Shown one piece after another: positions 43,213-51,449 of a stretch of DNA of 64,000 nt (the first letter of the stretch is position 1; the number at the start of each line of letters is the position of its first letter). Both the position numbers and the translations under genes were made by a program. The DNA lies in contig NZ_HG966617.1 of NCBI RefSeq assembly GCF_000689395.1, forward strand, positions 940,753 to 1,004,752, read 5' to 3'. Source of the DNA: Candidatus Phaeomarinobacter ectocarpi (GTDB lineage Bacteria; Pseudomonadota; Alphaproteobacteria; CGMCC-115125). The notes beneath the pieces are model-generated. The model was not told where the DNA came from, did not search any database, and saw nothing but the letters and a program-made list of their open reading frames with translations.

Positions 43213-43821
43213 ATGAGCCTGATGAACATACTGATGGAAGCCCAGCAGGGTCAGTCCACCGACGTCTTGGCACGGCAGTTTGGCCTGGACAGCAGCCAGA
43301 CGAAAAACGCTCTTAGCGCTTTGGTGCCAGCACTCACAGCTGGCGTAAAGCGCAATACAGCGCAGGAAGGCGGTCTCGCGTCACTGATGGGCGCACTGGC
43401 GGGGGGCAGCCATGATCAGTATCTGGATAACCCTGCGAAAGTGGCGTCGTCGCAGGCCGTCGAGGAAGGCAATGGTATTCTTGGCCATGTCCTTGGATCC
43501 AAAGATGTTAGCCGTCAGCTTGCCGCCCGTGCATCAGCAAAGACGGGCATCAGCGATGATGTTCTGAAGAAAATGCTCCCCGTTGTTGCCAGCATGGTCA
43601 TGGGCGCACTTAGCAAGCAGGCTGGCGGGGGGCGAGCCTATGAGGGCGAAGCTGATTCAGGCAGCCTCGGGTCGTTGGTCGGCGGCGTAATGGACAGCAT
43701 CACCGGCGGCGGGAGCAAATCGGGAGGAAGCAAGGCAGCCGATTTGTTGACTTCAGCGCTTGATCGCGATGGTGACGGCTCGATGCTGGATGATGTGATC
43801 GGCGGCTTCTTCAAGCGCTAA
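43213..43821 (+). CDS. DUF937 domain-containing protein
   Basis: A 202-residue soluble protein of the DUF937 family. Pattern: FGLDSSQTKNALSALVPALT near residue 24-43, GNGILGHVLGSKDVSRQLAA and DDVLKKMLPVVASMVMGALS, the repeated helical units of the family, then a Gly/Ser-rich linker (GGGSKSGGSKAADL) and a short tail DRDGDGSMLDDVIGGFFKR. The tail contains DRDGDGS, resembling an EF-hand-like calcium loop. The function of the family is unknown. It lies 36 bases after the glycosyltransferase and ends 26 bases before the tRNA gene on the other strand. Confidence 0.88.
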   Translation: MSLMNILMEAQQGQSTDVLARQFGLDSSQTKNALSALVPALTAGVKRNTAQEGGLASLMGALAGGSHDQYLDNPAKVASSQAVEEGNGILGHVLGSKDVSRQLAARASAKTGISDDVLKKMLPVVASMVMGALSKQAGGGRAYEGEADSGSLGSLVGGVMDSITGGGSKSGGSKAADLLTSALDRDGDGSMLDDVIGGFFKR

Positions 43822-43847
43822 GCCATGCCTGCGGTCAGTGTGTTGAA

Positions 43848-43922
43848 TGGTGGGCGCGGCTGGGATTGAACCAGCGACCCCTGCGGTGTGAACACAGTGC
43901 TCTCCCACTGAGCTACGCGCCC
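43848..43922 (-). tRNA. tRNA-Val (anticodon CAC)
   Basis: Read on the minus strand, the 75 bases fold into a full cloverleaf: acceptor GGGCGCG/CGCGCCC, D-arm GCTC-AGTGGGA-GAGC, anticodon arm CTGTG-TTCACAC-CGCAG with anticodon CAC, and T-arm GCTGG-TTCAATC-CCAGC. ACCA is encoded at the 3' end. It decodes GUG. No attachment-site duplicate or integrase was seen beside it. Confidence 0.97.
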
Positions 43923-44035
43923 GACATTCAACGTTCTCTTGTGTGACGGAAAGTGAGCAAATTGCTCAACCCGCCCGCAGGGAAAGGCGTTCTAGATTTG
44001 TGGTCAGGCAAAGTCAAGCAAGGCAATCTGCCTCG

Positions 44036-44734
44036 CTATCGGGCCGATTGCAGTTCGCCGAGAAGACTGTCCAGCGCGGGCAGGAATTCGTCATAGTGGT
44101 CAATCAGACGGTCCGCACCCATTTCGCCCGGGGGAACGTGCGTGTAGCCGAAAGAAACGGCGATTGATCCGACGCCAGCGTTTTTTGCAGCATCTATGTC
44201 GAAGGGACTGTCACCCACCATGACAGTGCATGCACGATCTCCCTTGAGCCGCGACACGGCCTCAAAGATCGGCGTGGGGTCCGGTTTGCGGACCGGCAGG
44301 GTGTCGCCCCCAATCAGGACCGGGAAGAATGTATCAAGCCCAAGCAACTTGATGACTTCCAGCGATAGTCCCTCGACCTTGTTTGTCACAACGCCGAGTT
44401 TGTAACCGCGTTGCTCAAGGGTCTCGAGGGCTGGCACAAGACCATCAAATATCTGCGTGTGATCAGCGAGATGGTCTCCATAGTAGTCGAGAAACTCCGC
44501 AAACAGCTGATCCAGCAAGTCTTCGCTGGCTGGTTCGCCTGTATAGGCAAAACCGCGCTCCATGATTTTTCGCGCGCCGCCGCCAACCATTTCACGGACC
44601 CGCTCATGGGGAACACGGGCGCGTCCATGCCTTGCGAGAACCACATTCATGGTTTCTGTCAGGTCCAGCGCTGTGTCTGCCAGGGTGCCATCAAGATCGA
44701 AGAGGATTGTTGGTGTAACTGTCATGGTCTGCAT
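44036..44734 (-). CDS. gph: Phosphoglycolate phosphatase (HAD hydrolase)
   Basis: A 232-residue HAD-superfamily phosphatase. Motif I TILFDLDGTLADTALDL with the nucleophile Asp, motif II GVVTNK (Thr), motif III Lys in the KPDPTPIFEAVSRL region, and motif IV VMVGDSPFDIDAAKNAG. The helical cap domain lies between. The set fits Gph, which removes phosphate from 2-phosphoglycolate, a DNA-repair and photorespiratory by-product. ATG codons at 44734 and 44725 are both possible; neither has a clear Shine-Dalgarno and both lie in a strong inverted repeat (44715-44750). It is downstream of the DUF2817 gene by 70 bases. Confidence 0.9.
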   Translation of the reverse strand: MQTMTVTPTILFDLDGTLADTALDLTETMNVVLARHGRARVPHERVREMVGGGARKIMERGFAYTGEPASEDLLDQLFAEFLDYYGDHLADHTQIFDGLVPALETLEQRGYKLGVVTNKVEGLSLEVIKLLGLDTFFPVLIGGDTLPVRKPDPTPIFEAVSRLKGDRACTVMVGDSPFDIDAAKNAGVGSIAVSFGYTHVPPGEMGADRLIDHYDEFLPALDSLLGELQSAR

Positions 44735-44750
44735 GTGCCATGACAGTAAC
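44715..44750. promoter_or_regulatory. 13-bp inverted repeat covering the gph start codons
   Basis: GTAACTGTCATGG (44715-44727), 10-base loop, CCATGACAGTAAC (44738-44750), 12 of 13 complementary. In the gph mRNA, the ATG at 44734 falls in the loop and the ATG at 44725 in the stem. It could be a translation-control hairpin or an operator. Confidence 0.55.
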
Positions 44751-44804
44751 GTCTAGGCAATGTGGATATGGCGTGGCCTTTTACCGCGTGGGACCGCAAT
44801 GCGC

Positions 44805-45929
44805 TCAGTCAGCGGACCAATTGCCGGCTCCCGTGATGGCTTTGTTGAGCACATCAACTCCGCCCGCAGCCACTTTGCGTTCCCATCTACCCCGCTGCGG
44901 CGCGTAGTTTTCACGAATTTCCTGCAGATATCCCGGTGCCTCAGGGGCATCCAGACCACCCACAAAGCGCATCCAACGCTCCACCATTGGAACCCGCATG
45001 ACATACCGCACATCAGAGCGGGATTTTGCAGAGCAAAATTCAACGACAGCACCAGTGATGTCGGCCTGGTCCTTCAGCAGTTGCTCCAGCCCCCAGAAGA
45101 CAATGCCGTGGCGCGTCGGGCGCCGCGAGCCCCACTGTTTTTCGACATTGGCAGGCATGAGGGCATCTTGACCCCACCATAAGCCGGCCCGCTTGTGCGC
45201 AGCGCTGGTCGGCTCACTGAAACAAAGAAAAATGGTTTCACCGTCACCGACAGGCCCGGAATGAAAGTCGACATAGGCAACTTTTTTCGCATGGCCAAGG
45301 TAGGTGGCCACAATGCGCTGGAGGTGTTGCGTGGACCATGAAAGGGAAGTGCCGCCGAAGTGATAACCGTCGGCATGTGTGTATTGTCCCCGACTGATCG
45401 CATCTTCCAGCGCCCATTGCCCATGTTGCTCGACGAACCGGCCGCCTGCTTCGAGCATGGCGTCGACACTGTTTGCTGAAAGGTCATCGGGGCACAGAAC
45501 GGCATGTATCTGCTCGTAAAGCGGGTTCGCGGGATGGGGCCGGGAATGGTCTAGCCAGTTGCGGTTTATGTCGATGTTGTCCTCGGTACCGCGCAAACCA
45601 TAGGCAAAACCCCAAGGGTTGACCCCATGCACCAGGAGAACAGCGGTATCCCGCGGCAGGTTCTGCGGTGCAGCGCTGTTTAACCAGGCGATCTGTGCTG
45701 CTGACCCTGCATACCCTTCCGCACCATGAACTCCACTGAGACAAAGCAATACGGTGGATGCGTCTTCTGGCCCCAGCCAGCCGACATCAATGGCCAGGGT
45801 TTCGCCCGCCGGGCCGGTGAGGGGATGTTCAATGGCCGCAACGTGAGCGGCAGCATTGGATGCCGCAAGAATGAACTTCTCGCGCGCCTCGTGGTAGCTG
45901 CCGGAAAACGGAGAAGCGGCCGGGCTCAC
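44805..45929 (-). CDS. DUF2817 (M14-like) metallopeptidase family protein
   Basis: A 374-residue protein of the DUF2817 family, which is related to zinc carboxypeptidases. Seen: LSGVHGAEGYAGSAAQIAWL with the His-x-x-Glu zinc pair, EDNIDINRNWLDH with the Asn-Arg substrate site, and VAYVDFHSGPVGDGETIFL with a further His. The C-terminal part includes TGAVVEFCSAKSR with a Glu of the M14 type. Substrate unknown. Start is GTG at 45929 with only a weak Shine-Dalgarno. It lies 70 bases upstream of gph and could share a transcript. The 225-base gap upstream (45930-46154) has a weak repeat TTCGCCA...TGGCGAA near 46018 and no gene. Confidence 0.88.
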   Translation of the reverse strand: MSPAASPFSGSYHEAREKFILAASNAAAHVAAIEHPLTGPAGETLAIDVGWLGPEDASTVLLCLSGVHGAEGYAGSAAQIAWLNSAAPQNLPRDTAVLLVHGVNPWGFAYGLRGTEDNIDINRNWLDHSRPHPANPLYEQIHAVLCPDDLSANSVDAMLEAGGRFVEQHGQWALEDAISRGQYTHADGYHFGGTSLSWSTQHLQRIVATYLGHAKKVAYVDFHSGPVGDGETIFLCFSEPTSAAHKRAGLWWGQDALMPANVEKQWGSRRPTRHGIVFWGLEQLLKDQADITGAVVEFCSAKSRSDVRYVMRVPMVERWMRFVGGLDAPEAPGYLQEIRENYAPQRGRWERKVAAGGVDVLNKAITGAGNWSAD

Positions 45930-46154
45930 AACAGATTTCTCGCTTGGGTGTTACATGGATGGTGAGGTGACAAGGCAGCTGATTTTTCAGTTTCATTATC
46001 AGCGCCGGGTAGTGGATTCGCCAAGCCTCGATTTAAGTCTGGCGAACACGTCGTCAGTTGGCTTTGCACCGGGAGGCTTCAACCGGTAGAAACGCAGTCA
46101 ACAGCAAGTGCCCAGCCGTCACCAGGTTGAGGCATACTATGGGGGAGACAAGGC

Positions 46155-47636
46155 ATGGTAGACGCGCCGACAGGCCTGAAAGATGAAGGCCTTTTTCGCC
46201 AGGACGCTTACATCAATGGCGAATGGTGCCGCCATGAGGCGGGTGCCATGACCGATGTCACAAATCCTGCAAATGGAGACCTTGTTGCTCAGGTGCCGAA
46301 TCTTGGGCGAGCGGAGGCAACCAGCTCGGTCGAAGCGGCGCAGGCGGCATTTGTCCTGTGGTCGAAGCGCACCGCCAAGGAACGTTCGCAGATTGTCCGT
46401 CGCTGGTTCGACCTGATGACAGAGCATGAAGACGATCTTGCGCTGCTTTTGACGCTCGAACAGGGCAAGCCACTGCCTGAAGCCTTGGCCGAAATACGCT
46501 ATGGGGCTGCATTCACCGAGTTTTACGCCGAGGAAGCCAAGCGGGTCTATGGCGACACTGTGCCGGCGCATTTTGGTGATCGGCGCATCGTGGTTGCCAA
46601 GCAACCCATAGGTGTGGTGGCGGCGATCACACCATGGAACTTCCCCAACGCAATGATCCTGCGCAAAGTCGCACCGGCATTGGCAGCAGGCTGCACCGTC
46701 GTATGCAAACCCGCCCCGCAGACACCATTGTCTGCTTTGGCGCTGTGTGAGTTGGCCGAGCGCGCAGGCATTCCCAAAGGGTGCTTCAACGTTGTCACCG
46801 GCAATGAAGTAGAAATTGGAGGTGTTTACACCTCCCATGATGATGTGCGGGTCGTGACCTTCACCGGCTCGACTGCGGTTGGAAAGCTTCTCATGGAGCA
46901 GTCTGCCCGCACGGTGAAAAAAACATCAATGGAGCTCGGCGGCAACGCGCCGTTTATCGTTTTTGACGACGCCGACATTGACCGCGCGGTGGAAGGAGCC
47001 ATCGCCTCAAAATATCGCAACACCGGCCAGACCTGTGTGTGCACGAACCGTATTCTGGTGCAAAACTCTGTATACGCCGTATTTACCCAGAAACTGTCTG
47101 CCGCCGTTGCCAAGCTCAAAGTCGGCTATGGCACCGAGGACGGGTCCCAGATCGGGCCGCTGATAGACAAGGCGGCTCTGGAGAAAGTGGAAGGTCACGT
47201 TTCCGACGCGTTGGAGAAAGGCGCAAAAATCGGAACCGGCGGCAATCGCCACGCCCTTGGCGGCACATTCTATGAGCCGACGGTTCTCATTGATGCAGAA
47301 GCCAATATGCGCATCGCCAATGAGGAGACATTTGGACCCGTAGCACCTGTCTTCCGGTTCCGGTCGGAAGACGAAGCCATTGAAATGGCAAACAACACCA
47401 ACTATGGCCTCGCGGCCTATGTGTACTCCCGCGATGTTGGCCGTTGCTGGCGGGTGGGCGAAGCACTGGAGTTTGGGATTGTCGGCATCAATGAAGCGCT
47501 GCTGTCGGTCGAAGTCGCCCCCTTTGGCGGCGTAAAAGAATCCGGTATTGGCCGGGAAGGCGGCAAATGGGGTATCGAGGAATTTCTCGAACCCAAATAC
47601 ATGACCTTTGGTGGTCTGGATGGAGACAACAGCTGA
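46155..47636 (+). CDS. gabD: NAD(P)-dependent succinate-semialdehyde dehydrogenase
   Basis: A 493-residue aldehyde dehydrogenase. Motifs: PIGVVAAITPWNFPNAMILR, FTGSTAVGKLLMEQSA, the general base in MELGGNAPFIVFDDAD, the nucleophile Cys in NTGQTCVCTNRILVQ, and EETFGPVAPVFRF with PFGGVKESGIGREGGKWGIE. This matches the GabD type, which oxidises succinate semialdehyde to succinate in 4-aminobutyrate degradation. The substrate call is by similarity in motifs. GGGGGAGA lies before the ATG. Its TGA stop overlaps the ATG of rpiA by one base (TGATG), so the two are translationally coupled. Confidence 0.92.
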   Translation: MVDAPTGLKDEGLFRQDAYINGEWCRHEAGAMTDVTNPANGDLVAQVPNLGRAEATSSVEAAQAAFVLWSKRTAKERSQIVRRWFDLMTEHEDDLALLLTLEQGKPLPEALAEIRYGAAFTEFYAEEAKRVYGDTVPAHFGDRRIVVAKQPIGVVAAITPWNFPNAMILRKVAPALAAGCTVVCKPAPQTPLSALALCELAERAGIPKGCFNVVTGNEVEIGGVYTSHDDVRVVTFTGSTAVGKLLMEQSARTVKKTSMELGGNAPFIVFDDADIDRAVEGAIASKYRNTGQTCVCTNRILVQNSVYAVFTQKLSAAVAKLKVGYGTEDGSQIGPLIDKAALEKVEGHVSDALEKGAKIGTGGNRHALGGTFYEPTVLIDAEANMRIANEETFGPVAPVFRFRSEDEAIEMANNTNYGLAAYVYSRDVGRCWRVGEALEFGIVGINEALLSVEVAPFGGVKESGIGREGGKWGIEEFLEPKYMTFGGLDGDNS

Positions 47637-48352
47637 TGGGCGACACACATCTTTCGCAGGACGATCAAAAGCGCATCGCCGCAGAGGCAGCACTGGCCTA
47701 TGTGAAGGACGGCATGAAAGTCGGTCTGGGCACGGGGTCGACCGCTGCCCACTTCGTCACGGCTCTGGGCCGAAAGGCAAAGGAGGAAGGGTTGTCGCTT
47801 TCCTGCGTCCCCACCTCTGAAGCGACTGCAGCGCAGGCGGCAGATATGGGTCTCAAGGTCGTGACCCTCGATGATGAGCCGCATCTTGATGTAACGGTCG
47901 ATGGCGCAGACGAACTGGACAAACACCTGACCCTCATCAAGGGCGGCGGCGGTGCCTTGCTGCGCGAAAAGATCGTGGCCTTTGCCTCTACGCAGATGAT
48001 CGTCATTGCGGATGAGAGCAAGGTGGTGCCTGTACTCGGCAATTTTCCGCTGCCTGTTGAGGTCGTGCCGTTCGGTGCCCAGACGACCGGCACGCGCATT
48101 CTTGAATCCGGCAAGCTGTTTGGGTGCGAAGGTGCGATTTCAATGCGGACGGACGAGTTCGGCGAGCCATTTTGTACCGACAGCAACAATTTCATATTTG
48201 ACTGGGCGCTGGGAGAAATTCCTGATCCCAAGGGTCTTGGTCACTATCTGGCACGGCTGCCCGGCGTTGTAGAGCATGGCCTGTTTCTGGATATTGCCCA
48301 TGCAGCCCTTGTCGGCAAGGCCGACGGCACGGTTGAGACGCTGCGCAGATAG
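47636..48352 (+). CDS. rpiA: Ribose-5-phosphate isomerase A
   Basis: A 238-residue enzyme of the pentose phosphate pathway. Motifs: VGLGTGSTAAHFVTALG (phosphate binding), LDVTVDGADELDKHLTLIKG (Asp and catalytic Glu), GGGALLREKIVAFAS, and IADESKVVPVLGNFPLPVEV. Length and motifs match RpiA. The start ATG (47636) shares its A with the last base of the gabD stop, making coupling likely. This pairing of gabD with rpiA has no obvious metabolic logic. Confidence 0.95.
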   Translation: MGDTHLSQDDQKRIAAEAALAYVKDGMKVGLGTGSTAAHFVTALGRKAKEEGLSLSCVPTSEATAAQAADMGLKVVTLDDEPHLDVTVDGADELDKHLTLIKGGGGALLREKIVAFASTQMIVIADESKVVPVLGNFPLPVEVVPFGAQTTGTRILESGKLFGCEGAISMRTDEFGEPFCTDSNNFIFDWALGEIPDPKGLGHYLARLPGVVEHGLFLDIAHAALVGKADGTVETLRR

Positions 48353-48448
48353 GCAGCCGGCTCCCTCATCAAGCTATTGTGAAAACACCTTGGGAACCGG
48401 GCATGCCGGTGCCATCTAGGGCGCATACGAACAAGAAAGGCCCGCATT

Positions 48449-49831
48449 ATGGCTGACTATGATTACGACCTTTTCACCATCGGCGCCGGCTCCGGCGGCG
48501 TGCGGGCCTCGCGCATGGCGGCCTCTCACGGCGCCAAGGTGGCTGTGGCCGAAGAGTACCGCGTTGGCGGCACATGCGTCATCCGTGGCTGCGTGCCAAA
48601 GAAGCTGTTTGTCTATGCAAGCCACGTACTTGAGGACATCGAAGATGCGGAAGGCTTTGGCTGGACTGTCGAAGGCGCAAAGTTCGACTGGAAAACGCTG
48701 ATCGCCAACAAGGACAAAGAGATCGACAGGCTGAATGGGATTTACATTCGCAACCTTGAAGGATCCGATGTCGAGATCATCGAAGACCGCGCCATCATCA
48801 AGGACAAGCACACCATCCATCTGGTGAACCAGGACCGTGATGTGACCGCGAAGGTCATTCTCATTGCCACTGGTGCGACCCCCAACATTCATGAGGTGCC
48901 CGGGCACGAATTGGCCATCACCTCAAATGAAGCTTTTCATCTCGATGAATTGCCCAAGCGCGTGGTCGTAGCAGGCGGCGGATACATCTCTGTCGAGTTT
49001 GCGGGCATCTTCAACGGCCTTGGCTCTGACACGACGCTGGTCTATCGCGGCGAGGAAATTCTGCGTGGCTTTGACGATGATCTGCGCACGCATCTCCATG
49101 CCGAGATGGACAAGAAGGGCGTCGACATTCGCACCGGCGTTGTATTTGAACGGGTTGACAAGACCGACGATGGCCTTGCCGTCACGTTGAGCGATGGGTC
49201 CGTCATAAAGACGGATGTTGTGATGTTCGCGATCGGACGCAACCCGAACAGTAAGGGACTCGGCTTGGAAAATGCCGGAGTAGAATTTGAGCCCAATGGC
49301 ACCATCAAGGTCGATGCCTACTCCAAGACAAACGTGGATAACATCTATGCCGTCGGTGATGTCACCAATCGAGCCAATCTCACACCGGTGGCCATACGTG
49401 AAGGGGCGGCGTTCGCGGAGACCGTGTTCAACAAAAACCCTGTTGCGGTGGATCACTCCTGCATTCCAACAGCAGTGTTCTCGACACCTGAAATCGGAAC
49501 TGTTGGCATCAGCGAAGAAATGGCACGCCAGCAGTTCGGTCGCGTAGATATCTACAAATCCACTTTCCGCGCCATGAAGCACACCCTTTCGGGCCGGGAT
49601 GAAAAGACACTGATGAAGATCATCGTCGACCCGGCATCTGACCGGGTCCTGGGCGTCCATATGATCGGTCCGGCCTCCGGTGAAATCATCCAGGCAGTCG
49701 GGATTGCAGTCCAGATGGGAGCCACCAAAGCTCAGTTTGATGCAACGGTTGCGGTGCACCCAACGGCTGCAGAAGAGCTTGTGACCATGAAAACGCCGGA
49801 GCCTCAGCCAGAAGCTGTGGCGGCTCAGTAG
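48449..49831 (+). CDS. gor: Glutathione-disulfide reductase
   Basis: A 460-residue flavoprotein that reduces oxidised glutathione with NADPH. The FAD site is LFTIGAGSGGVRASRMAASH; the redox-active disulfide is in VGGTCVIRGCVPKKLFVYAS; a second nucleotide site is VVVAGGGYISVEFAGIFNGL; the FAD-binding GD motif is NIYAVGDVTNRANLTPVAIR; and the C-terminal active-site His-Glu is in VAVHPTAAEELVTM. The VIRGCVPKK signature is typical of Gor rather than lipoamide dehydrogenase. AAAGG lies about nine bases before the ATG. Confidence 0.95.
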   Translation: MADYDYDLFTIGAGSGGVRASRMAASHGAKVAVAEEYRVGGTCVIRGCVPKKLFVYASHVLEDIEDAEGFGWTVEGAKFDWKTLIANKDKEIDRLNGIYIRNLEGSDVEIIEDRAIIKDKHTIHLVNQDRDVTAKVILIATGATPNIHEVPGHELAITSNEAFHLDELPKRVVVAGGGYISVEFAGIFNGLGSDTTLVYRGEEILRGFDDDLRTHLHAEMDKKGVDIRTGVVFERVDKTDDGLAVTLSDGSVIKTDVVMFAIGRNPNSKGLGLENAGVEFEPNGTIKVDAYSKTNVDNIYAVGDVTNRANLTPVAIREGAAFAETVFNKNPVAVDHSCIPTAVFSTPEIGTVGISEEMARQQFGRVDIYKSTFRAMKHTLSGRDEKTLMKIIVDPASDRVLGVHMIGPASGEIIQAVGIAVQMGATKAQFDATVAVHPTAAEELVTMKTPEPQPEAVAAQ

Positions 49832-50005
49832 CGCGCTGCAGCTCTTGCGTTAACCACCCATGCCCGAGCAGGGGTAGAATCAGCCGCCGGTCGGGCGTAT
49901 ATAGACGCCTCGTCCCCGGGTCCCTGATGCACCAAATTTGGCTCCAACCTTGAGGTTGTGGCGGTTTTCAGGGCGTCCCGGCGGCAGATTTTGTGAGTGG
50001 AAGTA

Positions 50006-51385
50006 ATGAGCGATACCTGGACGCCCCAGTCCTGGCGGGAAAAGCCCGCCAAGCATATTCCCGACTATCCGGATGCTGGAAAGCTTGCGGATGTGGAAAA
50101 GACTCTTGCCGGCTATCCGCCACTGGTCTTTGCAGGTGAGGCTCGCCAGCTGAAGGCGGACCTTGCTGACGTAGCGGAAGGCAACGCCTTTTTGCTGCAG
50201 GGGGGCGATTGCGCCGAGAGCTTTGCTGAGTTCCACCCAGACAATATTCGCGACACATTCCGTGTGCTGTTGCAGATGGCTGTTGTGCTGACATTCGCTG
50301 CCGGATCCCCGGTTGTGAAGGTTGGGCGCATTGCAGGTCAGTTCGCCAAGCCGCGCTCCGCGCCGACTGAGACGCAGGGCGACGTGACATTGCCGAGTTA
50401 TTTCGGCGACAACATCAACGGTATTGAGTTCGATGCTGCCCAGCGGGTGCCGGATCCGGAGCGCCAGCTGCGCGCCTATTCACAGGCCGCATCCACGCTG
50501 AACCTGCTCCGCGCGTTCGCGCAGGGTGGATACGCCGACCTCAATTTCGTGCACCGCTGGAACATGGGCTTCGTTGCAGACAGCCCACAGGGCCATCGCT
50601 ACGAAGAACTGGCGACCCGGATTTCCGAGACGCTGGATTTCATGAAGGCGTGCGGCATTGATGCCAACTCGACATCGCAACTGCAGGCAACTGACTTCTA
50701 CACAAGTCATGAAGCCCTGCTGCTCGGCTACGAGCAGGCGATGACGCGCATCGATTCAACGACCGGTGACTGGTACGACACGTCCGCACATATGCTGTGG
50801 ATCGGTGACCGGACACGTCACCCGGATGAAGCACATGTGGAGTTCATGAAGGGCATAAAAAACCCGATCGCCATGAAGTGTGGCCCGTCGCTGCAGCCGG
50901 ACGAGCTCGTTCGCCTGTGCGATGCCCTGAACCCGGACAATGAACCTGGCCGGTTGACCCTCATTGCGCGCTTTGGTTCTGAGAACGTGGGTGACGGTCT
51001 GCCGCCGCTCATTCGCGCGGTGGAACGTGAGGGCAAGAAGGTTGTGTGGTCATGTGATCCAATGCACGGCAACACCATCAAGGCGTCCAACGGCTACAAA
51101 ACGCGTCCTGTGGATCGCATTTTGAAAGAAGTGCAGGACTTCATGGCGGTACACCGTTCTGAAGGTACCCATGCCGGCGGTGTCCACTTTGAGATGACGG
51201 GCTCGGACGTAACCGAATGCCTGGGTGGTGCCATTGAAGTGACGGAGGAAAGTCTCTCTGATCGCTACCACACCCATTGCGACCCGCGTCTCAACGCCAA
51301 TCAGGCGCTGGAACTGGCCTTTATGATTGCAGAAGGCCTCAAGGCAGAACGTCAGCAGCGTGACAGTGTCGCCGCTGCCGGCTAG
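50006..51385 (+). CDS. Class II 3-deoxy-7-phosphoheptulonate synthase (DAHP synthase)
   Basis: A 459-residue plant-type (class II) enzyme that starts the shikimate pathway from phosphoenolpyruvate and erythrose 4-phosphate. Motifs: [112 protein letters not shown] and [18 protein letters not shown] (metal ligands). The ATG at 50006 has TGGA upstream; a start three codons earlier is less likely. The 174-base gap before it shows no gene. A hairpin follows its stop. Confidence 0.95.
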   Translation: MSDTWTPQSWREKPAKHIPDYPDAGKLADVEKTLAGYPPLVFAGEARQLKADLADVAEGNAFLLQGGDCAESFAEFHPDNIRDTFRVLLQMAVVLTFAAGSPVVKVGRIAGQFAKPRSAPTETQGDVTLPSYFGDNINGIEFDAAQRVPDPERQLRAYSQAASTLNLLRAFAQGGYADLNFVHRWNMGFVADSPQGHRYEELATRISETLDFMKACGIDANSTSQLQATDFYTSHEALLLGYEQAMTRIDSTTGDWYDTSAHMLWIGDRTRHPDEAHVEFMKGIKNPIAMKCGPSLQPDELVRLCDALNPDNEPGRLTLIARFGSENVGDGLPPLIRAVEREGKKVVWSCDPMHGNTIKASNGYKTRPVDRILKEVQDFMAVHRSEGTHAGGVHFEMTGSDVTECLGGAIEVTEESLSDRYHTHCDPRLNANQALELAFMIAEGLKAERQQRDSVAAAG

Positions 51386-51409
51386 TTGCATAAAGACGTA
51401 GTTACCTTG

Positions 51410-51441
51410 CCCCACACCCGCTACCATGGCGTGGTGTGGGG
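51410..51441. promoter_or_regulatory. Hairpin masking the ribosome site of the S33-type hydrolase
   Basis: CCCCACACC (51410-51418) pairs perfectly with GGTGTGGGG (51433-51441). The right arm overlaps the GGGGAGGG that serves as Shine-Dalgarno for the GTG start at 51450. There is no T-run, so termination after the aroG-type gene is not the obvious role; blocking of translation initiation is possible. Confidence 0.45.
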
Positions 51442-51449
51442 AGGGACTC

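Noticed and set aside
43848-43922. Integration hotspot at the tRNA-Val gene
   Set aside because: No integrase, no duplicated tRNA end and no change in gene character beside it.
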